A stretch of DNA of 64,000 nt from Methanobrevibacter boviskoreani JH1. Its GTDB lineage: Archaea > Methanobacteriota > Methanobacteria > Methanobacteriales > Methanobacteriaceae. Below, piece after piece: positions 40,032-48,014 of the stretch (its first letter is position 1; every line of letters begins with the position of its first letter). The stretch lies in assembly GCF_000320505.1 (NCBI RefSeq), contig NZ_BAGX02000007.1, positions 56,937-120,936 of the forward strand, in the 5' to 3' direction. The notes beneath the pieces are model-generated. The model worked only from the letters and a program-made list of their open reading frames with translations. It was not told where the DNA came from and did not search any database. The translations under genes and the position numbers were made by a program.

Positions 40032-42128
40032 ATGGATAGTCTTGACAAGATGTTTAAACCAGATTCTGTTGCAATTATAGGGGCATCAAATTCTGAAGGT
40101 AAAGTAGGATATATCATTGTTAATAATTTATTAGAGGGTAATTATAAAGGAAAGATTTACCCTATAAATCCTAAGGACGATGAGATTCAAGGATTAAAAT
40201 CTTATAAAAGTGTTTTAGATTTACCTGAAGCACCTGATTTAGCTGTTATTTCAATTCCATCTAAAGGAGTTAATCCAGTTCTTGAAGAATGCGGTAAAAA
40301 ATCTATTAAGAATGTAGTGGTGATTTCTGCAGGATTTAAAGAGATTGGTGGTGAAGGTGTAAAATTAGAAGAGGAACTTAAATCCATTGCTGAAAAATAT
40401 GATATGAATCTTATTGGACCGAATAGTTTAGGTATTTCCGATTCTCACACTCCATTAAATGCTTCATTTTCACAATCTATGCCTCCTAAAGGTAATATGG
40501 CATTTATTTCTCAAAGTGGAGCTATGATGGTAGCAATTATTGATTGGAGTTTCACTTCCGGAATTGGTTTCAGTAAATGTATTTCCCTTGGAAATAAAGC
40601 AGGAACTACTGAGATTGAACTTATTGAAAATTTAGCAAACGATCCAGAAACTGCTGTAATTACTGTTTATCTCGAGTCAGTTAGTGAATCCGATGATTTC
40701 ATTAATACATTAAGAACAGTATCCAAGAAAAAACCTATTGTGGTACTTAAATCTGGTTGTAGTGTTGCAGGTGCTGCTGCTGCATCATCACATACTGGCG
40801 CACTTGCAGGAAGTGATACCGCATTTACAACCGCATTTGAACAAGCAGGTATTTTCCGTGTAACAACTATGGATGAATTATTTGAAGTTGCTTCTGCATT
40901 TTCTAACTGTGAACTTCCGAAAGGACGTAATATGGCAGTTATTACAAATGCAGGTGGAGGGGGAGTTCTCTCTGTAGATTCAATGGAAAGACACAACATT
41001 AACATTGCCGATTTTTCCGATGAAACTGTTAAAAAACTTGAAGAGATTTTACCTCTAGAGGCGGCATGTACAGATCCAGTTGATGTGTTGGGGGATGCAC
41101 CTACCGATAGATATAAAGATACCTTAGAAATTCTCTTAGACTCTGATGAGGTAGACGCTATTTCAATTATTGTCTGCCCTACTGCTAAGGCGGATACCGA
41201 TGGAATTGCAGATGCGATTATTGAGGGTACTAAAGATTCTAATAAGCCTGTACTTGTTGTAAATATGGGTGGTCCTTCATTCACTGAACCAAATAAAAAG
41301 TTAAGGGAAAATGAAATTCCGGTTTATGTTTTCCCTGAGTCAGCAGTTAAAGTAACAGATTATCTCGCATCATTTGAGGAATTGCAACATAAGAAATTCG
41401 ATACACCTGTTGATGATATTGACGATGTTGATAAGGAAGCTGTTGAAAAAATCTTTGAAAAGGTCAAAGCTGATGGAAGAGATACCCTACTTGGTAGTGA
41501 GGCTTATGCTGTGGCTGAGGCCTATGGAATCTCAGCAGCACCAATCAAACTTTCAACCTCTGCAGAGGAAGCTGCAGATCTTGCTGAGGAAATGGAATTT
41601 CCTGTGGTACTTAAGATTGCCTCAGATAAGATATTACACAAATCAGATATTGGTGGTGTAAAGGTAGGAATATCTAATAGGGATGAAGCTAAAGAGGCAT
41701 ATGATGAGATTATTGCAAATGCTAAAAAAGCTCACCCAGACATAGTACCTGACGGTGTGGAAGTACAGAAAATGATGGATTCAGGTATTGAAGTCATTGT
41801 TGGTATGGTACGCGACGAACAATTCGGACCAATGATTTCCTTTGGTATGGGTGGAGTATTAGTTAACCTTATCGAGGATGTTTCATTTAAACTTGCAAAA
41901 GGTTTAAGTTCTGAGGAGATTGATGAACAAATCAATGAAACCAAAGTATCCAAATTATTAAAAGGATACCGTGGAGAAGCTCCTGGAGATATAGACGAGG
42001 TTAAAAACACCATCAAACGTGTTGCAAAATTAACACTTGACTTTGATGATATCTCCGAATTAGATATAAACCCAGTATTTGTTTATGAAGAAGGATCAAG
42101 TGCTCTTGACATTAAGATCAAATTATAA
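40032..42128 (+). CDS. Acetyl-CoA synthetase (ADP-forming), fused alpha-beta
   Basis: Reversibly converts acetyl-CoA, ADP and phosphate into acetate, CoA and ATP. The 698-residue protein joins the CoA-binding and ligase alpha part (about 1-460, Rossmann IIGASN at 15-20) to an ATP-grasp beta part (about 470-698, with VLKIASDKILHKSDIGGVK). His254 in SSHTGALAGSD is the phospho-histidine. The order matches archaeal Acd/NDP-forming acyl-CoA synthetases; the acyl substrate could be acetate or another short acid. The start follows GGAGA. A TetR gene precedes it. Confidence 0.93.
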   Translation: MDSLDKMFKPDSVAIIGASNSEGKVGYIIVNNLLEGNYKGKIYPINPKDDEIQGLKSYKSVLDLPEAPDLAVISIPSKGVNPVLEECGKKSIKNVVVISAGFKEIGGEGVKLEEELKSIAEKYDMNLIGPNSLGISDSHTPLNASFSQSMPPKGNMAFISQSGAMMVAIIDWSFTSGIGFSKCISLGNKAGTTEIELIENLANDPETAVITVYLESVSESDDFINTLRTVSKKKPIVVLKSGCSVAGAAAASSHTGALAGSDTAFTTAFEQAGIFRVTTMDELFEVASAFSNCELPKGRNMAVITNAGGGGVLSVDSMERHNINIADFSDETVKKLEEILPLEAACTDPVDVLGDAPTDRYKDTLEILLDSDEVDAISIIVCPTAKADTDGIADAIIEGTKDSNKPVLVVNMGGPSFTEPNKKLRENEIPVYVFPESAVKVTDYLASFEELQHKKFDTPVDDIDDVDKEAVEKIFEKVKADGRDTLLGSEAYAVAEAYGISAAPIKLSTSAEEAADLAEEMEFPVVLKIASDKILHKSDIGGVKVGISNRDEAKEAYDEIIANAKKAHPDIVPDGVEVQKMMDSGIEVIVGMVRDEQFGPMISFGMGGVLVNLIEDVSFKLAKGLSSEEIDEQINETKVSKLLKGYRGEAPGDIDEVKNTIKRVAKLTLDFDDISELDINPVFVYEEGSSALDIKIKL

Positions 42129-42323
42129 TTTTTAATTTAATCTTTCTTTTTTTAATTTTTAGCTATTTTTTATAAACTGATTTTTAATTTTTTTCATTGT
42201 TTAATTTAAATAGTTTTTTTAATTTTTGATTATGCTTTTTTTCTATGTTGTTGTCTTATTTTTAACGGTTTTAAATTTAATATCTTTTTTCAAGATTTTA
42301 ATTTTTAAATTATTTACAAAAGA

Positions 42324-42373
42324 TTTATATATGAAAAATAACTATTGTTATATATTGAATAAATAATTGCTTT
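42324..42373 (+). promoter_or_regulatory. metY promoter-operator module 1
   Basis: TATA box TTTATATA (42324-42331), operator ATAAC-TATT-GTTAT (42338-42351), then ATTGAATAAATAATTGC. All 50 bp are identical to module 2, 113 bp downstream. The operator lies between TATA box and expected start site. Confidence 0.75.
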
Positions 42374-42436
42374 ATAAAAATTAAAAGGTGATTTTTTCGA
42401 TATGTTTCTTAGGCTATTTTCATTTTAAAGGAAACC

Positions 42437-42486
42437 TTTATATATGAAAAATAACTATTGTTATATATTGAATAAATAATTGCTTT
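42437..42486 (+). promoter_or_regulatory. metY promoter-operator module 2
   Basis: Identical over 50 bp to module 1. TATA box 42437-42444, operator ATAAC-TATT-GTTAT at 42451-42464. It is preceded by AAAGGAAACC, a purine-rich BRE-like stretch. Confidence 0.75.
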
Positions 42487-42569
42487 TTATAATAATTGTA
42501 TATATTTTATAAAATTGAAAAATTATTTTCAATATATGCTTTTTAATTATCATGAGAAAGGAAAATGTT

Positions 42570-42616
42570 TTTATATGGTAATTAACAATTGTTATATATT
42601 GAATAAATAATTTTTT
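42570..42616 (+). promoter_or_regulatory. metY promoter-operator module 3
   Basis: Diverged third copy. TATA-like TTTATATG (42570-42577), operator TTAAC-AATT-GTTAT (42582-42595, perfect over TAACAATTGTTA), then the same ATTGAATAAATAATT tail. It is preceded by AAAGGAAAATG. Confidence 0.7.
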
Positions 42617-42623
42617 TTAAAAA

Positions 42624-42670
42624 TTTATATCTTAAAAAGCAAAACATTAGATTTTATAACTATAGTTATA
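42624..42670 (+). promoter_or_regulatory. metY proximal TATA box and operator
   Basis: TATA-like TTTATATC (42624-42631) and a perfect 16-bp palindrome TATAACTATAGTTATA (42655-42670), 93 bp before the metY start codon. It lacks the tail sequence of modules 1-3 and matches the nifS and distal cysK operators exactly. Confidence 0.7.
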
Positions 42671-42763
42671 TTTTAATGTGGTAAAAAAAATTAACTGTTC
42701 AATTTTATATTTAATCATTTAGAAAAGAAGAAAATTAAAAAAAATTACATTGAGGTATTTATT

Positions 42764-44119
42764 ATGAGTTATGATAACACAAAAAATTATGGAAAAGGTA
42801 CAGCAACTTTAGGATTACATGCAGGTCAAGAAGAAGCAGATCCAGCCACTGGCGCTAGGGCGGTTCCAATATATCAAACAACTTCCTATGTATTTAAGGA
42901 TACAGACCAAGCGGCAAACAGATTTGCATTATCTGAGTTTGGTCAAATATATGGTAGACTAACAAATCCTACAAGTGATGCATTTGAACAAAGAATTGCA
43001 GCTGTTGAAGGGGGAAACTACGGTATCTCCGCAGCAAGTGGTTTGGCAGCTATTTCATATTCAATATTAAACATTACACAACCTGGAGATAACATTGTAT
43101 CTGCAGATAACCTTTATGGTGGAACTTATGATTTATTTGAACACACCTTTAAAGAACTTGCTCGTGATGTTAAATTTGTAAAATCCGACGATTACGACGC
43201 ATTTGAAAAAGCAATCGATGATAAGACAAAAGCTATTTATGCAGAATCAATTGGTAATCCAAAATTAGATGTTCCTGATTTTGAAAGATTAGCGGATATT
43301 GCTCATTCACATGGTATTCCATTAATCATTGATAACACTTCTGCTGTAGGAATCTTAAGACCTCTCGAACATGGTGCAGATGTGGTAGTAGGATCCGCAA
43401 CTAAATTTGTAGGTGGACATGGTACCGCTATTGGTGGATTTGTAGTGGATAGTGGTAAATTCAATTGGGGTAACGGTAAATTCCCAACCATCTCAGAACC
43501 AGACGAATCCTATCATGGATTAAACTTCTGGGAGGCATTCCATGATGTACCGAATGGAATTGGAAATATTGCTTATCCGATTAGAATTAGAGCTAGGTTA
43601 TTAAGAGATTTAGGTGCAACCCTTGCTCCTGTACATAGTTTTATTTTCCTACAAGGTCTTGAAAGTTTAGATGTTAGGGTAAAAAAACATGCCGAGAATG
43701 CACAAGCTGTAGCAGAACACTTGGAAAAACATCCTAAGGTAAGTTGGGTAAGTTATCCTGGATTAAAATCTCACCCATCACATGAAACTGCTGTAAAATA
43801 TTTAGGTAATCCAAATGGTTTTGGTGATGATCCTGGATATTATGGTGCAATATTAGGATTTGGTATTAAAGGTGGTCGTGATAAAGCTATTGAATTCATT
43901 AATAATGTAAAACTTTTATCACATCTTGCAAACATTGGAGATGCAAAAAGTTTAGTAATACATCCTTCAAGCACTACTCACTCACAATTAACTGAGGAAG
44001 AGCAACTTGCAGTAGGTGTAACTCCTGACTTCATCAGACTATCTATTGGTCTTGAAAATATTGAGGATATTATTGCCGATATAGATCAAGCATTGGATAA
44101 AATTGATGTTGATGAGTAA
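42764..44119 (+). CDS. metY: O-acetylhomoserine sulfhydrylase
   Basis: PLP enzyme of the Cys/Met metabolism family that adds sulfide to O-acetylhomoserine (or a related activated homoserine), giving homocysteine. Lys214 in SATKFVGGHG holds PLP; the YQTTSYVF, IYGRLTNPT and ESIGNPKLDV segments, and the length of 451, fit MetY/Met17 rather than the shorter MetB/MetC. The start has GAGGT. Four operators shared with cysK and nifS lie upstream, so it appears to be the most elaborately regulated sulfide-assimilation gene here. Confidence 0.93.
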   Translation: MSYDNTKNYGKGTATLGLHAGQEEADPATGARAVPIYQTTSYVFKDTDQAANRFALSEFGQIYGRLTNPTSDAFEQRIAAVEGGNYGISAASGLAAISYSILNITQPGDNIVSADNLYGGTYDLFEHTFKELARDVKFVKSDDYDAFEKAIDDKTKAIYAESIGNPKLDVPDFERLADIAHSHGIPLIIDNTSAVGILRPLEHGADVVVGSATKFVGGHGTAIGGFVVDSGKFNWGNGKFPTISEPDESYHGLNFWEAFHDVPNGIGNIAYPIRIRARLLRDLGATLAPVHSFIFLQGLESLDVRVKKHAENAQAVAEHLEKHPKVSWVSYPGLKSHPSHETAVKYLGNPNGFGDDPGYYGAILGFGIKGGRDKAIEFINNVKLLSHLANIGDAKSLVIHPSSTTHSQLTEEEQLAVGVTPDFIRLSIGLENIEDIIADIDQALDKIDVDE

Positions 44120-44441
44120 ATCGATTTATTATTAACAGGAGTCTATGTGATGTCATCAAGAACATTCTTGTTTATCTTAGAGTACTGTTGACTAAAAACG
44201 CCCTTCTGAATTAATAATTGATATTAGATGTGTGTCACCTTAAATTAAAAATAAACATTCATCTGCCAGAATTATTTGAAAAATACATTTAATATTTTAA
44301 TTATTTCTTCTTATAATGGTGATTTGATGTTGAATTTAAAATCTTAGATAGGAGGTAAAATAAATTGGAAAATTAAATAAAGTCAAATAAAAAATTTTAA
44401 TAAGATTCAAGAAGTCTTAAAAAAGTCATTAAAGTCATTAA
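44120..44441. other. metY downstream region with mini-ORFs
   Basis: A 13-codon frame (44150-44191) sits behind AGGAG. Further on, GGTGATTTGATG (near 44318) and TAGGAGGTAAAATAAATTG (near 44348) are good ribosome sites but lead to frames of only a few codons, so they may be remains of a gene. No longer frame is present. Confidence 0.4.
44150..44191 (+). CDS. Possible 13-residue peptide MSSRTFLFILEYC
   Basis: A very short frame 30 bp after metY, behind AACAGGAG at a workable distance. It ends in Tyr-Cys. It could be a real small peptide, a leader, or a chance frame. No related copy is visible in the window. Confidence 0.2.
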   Translation: MSSRTFLFILEYC

Positions 44442-44468
44442 ATATATAATAAAACCTAAACTTTAGGT
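44442..44468 (+). promoter_or_regulatory. TATA box and dyad before the candidate RNA
   Basis: ATATATAATA (44442-44451) is followed by a perfect 15-bp dyad ACCTAAA-C-TTTAGGT at 44454-44468. The dyad differs from the ATAAC-N4-GTTAT operator, so a different regulator, or an RNA hairpin, is implied. Confidence 0.5.
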
Positions 44469-44469
44469 A

Positions 44470-44755
44470 AATCAATTAGATATTTAGATTTTTTTATAAA
44501 ATCTATTTATCTATTTACATATGTTTTTTCCTCAATCGTTTATCATATGTAAAATTAGTTATAAAACCTCTGTTTTATAAATTAAAGCCTTAATTAATAA
44601 ATCTATAAATGAAACACGGATAATGATACAAATATCGTTATTAATTTTAAATATTAAAATATTGTCTCTATATTTAGAATTTGTTGTTGGATTAGGCCCG
44701 TCCAATAATAAATTTTCATTAAGATAAGTAATCTTCAATTACTTATCTTTTTTTT
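44470..44755 (+). ncRNA. Candidate structured RNA between metY and nifS
   Basis: About 285 nt with successive stem-loops: TAGATTTT/AAAATCTA (44485-44505), TTTACATATG/CATATGTAAA (44514-44553), TTATAAAAC/GTTTTATAA with loop CTCT (44559-44580), GATAATGATA/TATCGTTATT with loop CAAA (44619-44642, one internal and one terminal wobble), ATTTTAA/TTAAAAT (44644-44660), TTGGAT/GTCCAA (44687-44705), and a terminator. A TATA box precedes it and no substantial frame lies within. The family is unknown. It may be a small RNA, or a leader whose terminator limits read-through into nifS. Confidence 0.5.
44721..44755 (+). terminator. Strong hairpin terminator upstream of nifS
   Basis: Perfect 12-bp stem AAGATAAGTAAT/ATTACTTATCTT with loop CTTCA, followed directly by eight T residues. 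It is the clearest intrinsic-type terminator in the window, and no protein gene ends just before it. Confidence 0.8.
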
Positions 44756-44839
44756 ATCAATTGAAATCATTTATCTTTTTTTAATAAATTTGCAGCTGTA
44801 TATTAATTTTCAAGAAAACTTTTTTTAAAAATAGTAAGC

Positions 44840-44892
44840 TTTATATAGTACCATAACCTATATAACTATAGTTATAATATAACAGGAGTTAT
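44840..44892 (+). promoter_or_regulatory. nifS promoter with two tandem operators
   Basis: TATA box TTTATATA (44840-44847), a perfect palindrome TATAACTATAGTTATA (44861-44876) centred 25 bp downstream, and a second ATAAC-AGGA-GTTAT (44879-44892) 17 bp further on. The first covers the expected start site, with the same spacing as at distal cysK. Confidence 0.75.
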
Positions 44893-44988
44893 ATTTTTAA
44901 ATTAATTTTTAACTTATAAAAAACTTTTGTTATTTATATAAAAATAAAAATCATTAAATAATTTTATTAATAAGAGGAGGAGTTTTAT

Positions 44989-46194
44989 ATGGTATATATG
45001 GATAATTCAGCAACTTCACCTGTTGATTCAGAAGTTTTTGAAGAAATGAAACCATTCTTTGTAGAGAATTTTGGAAATGCTTCTACATTATATGAAATAG
45101 GTAGGGTTTCTCAAAGAGCTGTTGCAAAGGCTCGTCAACAAGTTGCAGATTTAATTAATGCTGATACAAGAGAAATTATATTTACTAGTGGAGGTTCAGA
45201 ATCCGATAACTTTGCAATTAAAGGAATTGCTTTAAGGGAAAGGTCCAAACATCCAGAAAAGAATCATATTATCACAAGTCAAATTGAACACCCTGCAGTA
45301 TTAGAGACTTGTCGATACTTGGAAAAATGGGGATTTGAAGTCACCTACCTGCCAGTAGGACCTACCGGTTTAGTTGACCCTGAAGATCTTGAAAACGCTA
45401 TTAAAGATGAAACATTCCTTGTAACAATTATGCATGCAAACAATGAAATCGGTACAATAGAGCCTATCGAAAAGTTAGGAGAAATTGCACATAAACATAA
45501 TGTTTTATTCCATACCGATGCAGTTCAAAGTGCAGGTAAAGTACCGATAGATGTTAAAAAACAGAATATTGATTTACTTTCAATAAGTTCACATAAATTA
45601 TATGGACCTAAAGGTGTAGGTGCATTATACATTAGGAAAGGTGTTAAAATTGATCCTTTAATCCATGGTGGTGGTCAGGAAAGAAAACTTAGAGCTGGAA
45701 CAGAAAATGTTGCAGGAATTGTAGGATTCGGTAAGGCATGTGAAATTGCACAGAGGGACATGGAGAAAAATACCGCTAAGTTAACTGAAATCAGAGATGC
45801 TATTATCAAAAGGGTTCTTGAAGAGGTACCTGAATCCTATGTAAATGGTGACTTGGAACATAGGTTAGCTAACAATGTTCATTTAAGATTCTCTGGAATT
45901 GAAGGTGAATCATTATTATTAAGACTTGATGCTAAAGGAATTCAAGTAGCAACAGGTTCCGCATGTTCATCTCAAAAATTAGAACCATCACATGTTTTAA
46001 CAGCTATCGGTTTAGAACCGGCATTAGCTCATGGATCTTTAAGATTGTCTTTAGGTGTTGAAAACAGTATTGATGATGTTGATTATGTTGTAGATTCCAT
46101 TAAGGAAGTAGTTGACGGTCTTAGAAAAATGTCTCCTTTATGGGACTATACCAATCAGAAATATATTGAAATTAACAAAGAAGATGTATATTAA
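44989..46194 (+). CDS. nifS: Cysteine desulfurase, NifS/IscS type
   Basis: PLP enzyme taking sulfur from cysteine for Fe-S clusters and other thiol cofactors. Lys203 in SSHKLYGPKG binds PLP and Cys326 in ATGSACSSQ carries the persulfide. The 401 residues and the SACSS loop place it in the NifS/IscS class. The start has GAGGAGGAG. nifU follows after 69 bp on the same strand. Tandem palindromic operators at the promoter tie it to cysK and metY. Confidence 0.95.
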   Translation: MVYMDNSATSPVDSEVFEEMKPFFVENFGNASTLYEIGRVSQRAVAKARQQVADLINADTREIIFTSGGSESDNFAIKGIALRERSKHPEKNHIITSQIEHPAVLETCRYLEKWGFEVTYLPVGPTGLVDPEDLENAIKDETFLVTIMHANNEIGTIEPIEKLGEIAHKHNVLFHTDAVQSAGKVPIDVKKQNIDLLSISSHKLYGPKGVGALYIRKGVKIDPLIHGGGQERKLRAGTENVAGIVGFGKACEIAQRDMEKNTAKLTEIRDAIIKRVLEEVPESYVNGDLEHRLANNVHLRFSGIEGESLLLRLDAKGIQVATGSACSSQKLEPSHVLTAIGLEPALAHGSLRLSLGVENSIDDVDYVVDSIKEVVDGLRKMSPLWDYTNQKYIEINKEDVY

Positions 46195-46263
46195 ATTTGT
46201 GAAATTGAAAAGAAAGAATCTATTAATTTAATTTAAGTATTTATAGAAAATGAAGGTGAGTTT

Positions 46264-46647
46264 ATGGAAGAATATACAGATAAAGTTTTAGATCATTTTG
46301 CACATCCAAGAAATACAGGAGTTATTGAAGATGCAAGTGGGGAAGCTACAGTTGGAAACCCTACTTGTGGAGATTTAATGACATTCTATATTGATGTTGA
46401 TGACAATGATGTAATTAGGGATGTTAAATTTAAAACATTTGGTTGTGGTGCAGCTATTGCAACAAGTAGTATGATTACTGAACTTGCAATTGGTAAGACT
46501 GTTGATGAGGCTTATAATATTACAAGAAAAGATGTTGCTGATGAGTTAGAAGGTTTACCTCCAATTAAGATGCATTGTTCAAATTTAGCAAGTGACGCAT
46601 TACGTGCTGCAATCGAAGATTACAGAAAAAAACAAGATAATACATAA
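46264..46647 (+). CDS. nifU: Fe-S cluster scaffold protein, NifU/IscU type
   Basis: Scaffold of 127 residues on which NifS-derived sulfur and iron assemble into clusters. The three ligand cysteines C35 (GNPTCGD, with Asp37), C61 (FGCGAA) and C105 (MHCSNLA) are present. It is the single-domain U-type, lacking the ferredoxin and Nfu parts of nitrogen-fixation NifU. The start has AAGGTGAG. It is probably co-transcribed with nifS. Confidence 0.94.
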   Translation: MEEYTDKVLDHFAHPRNTGVIEDASGEATVGNPTCGDLMTFYIDVDDNDVIRDVKFKTFGCGAAIATSSMITELAIGKTVDEAYNITRKDVADELEGLPPIKMHCSNLASDALRAAIEDYRKKQDNT

Positions 46648-47117
46648 TTTATGTATTATTAATTCTTTTTTACAATAAATTATTCTAATATTTTTTCTAT
46701 GTCAACTACATGGGAAAATATTATTTTTTTATTTAGTTTAATGTAATTCTAAACAGATTATCAATCTATAAACTTTACTCTTAACTTATTCATCTGTTTG
46801 GTTTTACATCTTATGGTCAAAGTTAGATTAAAAATTCAATTTATCACTTTAATACCTACTCTACTTTGACCACTTAATCTATACTTTTTTTAAATCGTTT
46901 GTATATATTGATTTTTAAATATTATAAAATAAGATTCTTATTATCTTTTAAAATTACTTGGCTGTTTTTTAACTTTTATGTGTTCTAAAATAAGATGTTT
47001 GTATATAATCTGCTAATTTTTAAACTGGTTATTTAAATTTTTAACTAGTAACTACAATATTTAACATATGCTTTAATGGTTTTAATCAATAAATCTATGG
47101 GAGATTTAGATAATAGT
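46648..47117. other. Convergent stretch with two long-loop hairpins
   Basis: After nifU there are two consecutive inverted repeats at 46751-46799 and 46814-46872, followed by AT-rich sequence running to the end of the leftward MBL gene. No gene seen. Confidence 0.5.
46751..46872. repeat. Two adjacent inverted repeats after nifU
   Basis: AAACAGAT (46751-46758) pairs with ATCTGTTT (46792-46799), loop 33 nt. TGGTCAAAGT (46814-46823) pairs with ACTTTGACCA (46863-46872), loop 39 nt. A T run follows about 12 bases on. It could be RNA structure, a terminator for nifU, or a small mobile-element remnant. Confidence 0.55.
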
Positions 47118-47969
47118 TTAATAAAGTTTAAAAATATCATTACTAAATCTTCCAGGAATGGTTCTTCTTTTCATTTTGGATATATAGGATTTACTTGGAT
47201 TTTTATAATCAACATCAATTACCATCCCGTCAGTGGCAGCTATTGTTTTAACTCCAGTTTCTTTTTTAATTTCCTGAGCCTCTTTAATGGGATTATTCTT
47301 TAACATTTTAAATCCGAAGTGGGTCATTATAGCAAGTTTCGGTTTAATCTCCAATATTAAATCCTTAAAGTTTTTACTACACATATGGCCCTTAAGACCT
47401 TTAGTGCCCGGTCTAAGTATACTTCCGATTAGAACATCGGCGCCTTTATGGTAATCTTTAAGCTCTTCAAAATATCTTGTATCAGAGGTGTAGGAGATTG
47501 TGATGTTTTCTGTTTTTAATTGAAAACCAACTCCAAACGGGTCACCATGTATTGTTTTGGTTCCAGTTAAACTAAACTTTTCAAGATCTATTTCCTTATT
47601 TTCCTCTAGAATGTATGTTTTAGAATTGCTTTTGTGGTAATTTGAGATACTTGGTCCCCACTGATCAACTCCTTCCATTACACTTTTACTTCCAATAATG
47701 TTGCCCCTCTTTTTAGTCATTCCTTTGGTCATTGCTTCAATTAATATTTCGGCATCATTATAATGGTCGGTATGGCAATGGGAAATAAATACTCCATCTA
47801 AATTACTTGGATTAATTCCAAATTCTAAACTTCTTAAAAGACCCCCTGGGCCTGGATCGACGTGAAGATTAAAACCACTAATATTATCTATTCTAAATCC
47901 TCCGGTCATTCTTTTTTGGCTGATTGTAGCAAATCTTCCGCCTCCAGTACCTAAAAATGTAATTCTCAT
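47118..47969 (-). CDS. MBL-fold metal-dependent hydrolase
   Basis: A metallo-beta-lactamase-fold protein of 283 residues. The metal motif is H64-x-H66-x-D68-H69 (SHCHTDHYND), with further ligands likely in TIHGDPFG, SYTSDTRY and MTHFGF. The pattern is closest to RNase Z/PhnP-like hydrolases, and the substrate is unknown. It begins 45 bp after the DUF2121 gene on the same strand and is probably in one operon with it. Confidence 0.85.
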   Translation of the reverse strand: MRITFLGTGGGRFATISQKRMTGGFRIDNISGFNLHVDPGPGGLLRSLEFGINPSNLDGVFISHCHTDHYNDAEILIEAMTKGMTKKRGNIIGSKSVMEGVDQWGPSISNYHKSNSKTYILEENKEIDLEKFSLTGTKTIHGDPFGVGFQLKTENITISYTSDTRYFEELKDYHKGADVLIGSILRPGTKGLKGHMCSKNFKDLILEIKPKLAIMTHFGFKMLKNNPIKEAQEIKKETGVKTIAATDGMVIDVDYKNPSKSYISKMKRRTIPGRFSNDIFKLY

Positions 47970-48014
47970 ATTTATTCCTACTATTTGTTATAAACTTTAA
48001 TTTGAAAGATGAAT

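Larger units (their letters stand above)
42129..42763. other. Regulatory region before metY
   Basis: After a T-rich tract, 42324-42670 holds four TATA-plus-operator units. Nothing codes for protein. Confidence 0.7.

Noticed and set aside
44149..44209. Possible C/D-box guide RNA after metY
   Set aside because: A GTGATGT C-like box and a CTGA D-like box are present, but the C box misses the consensus and there is no convincing C'/D' pair or flanking stem.
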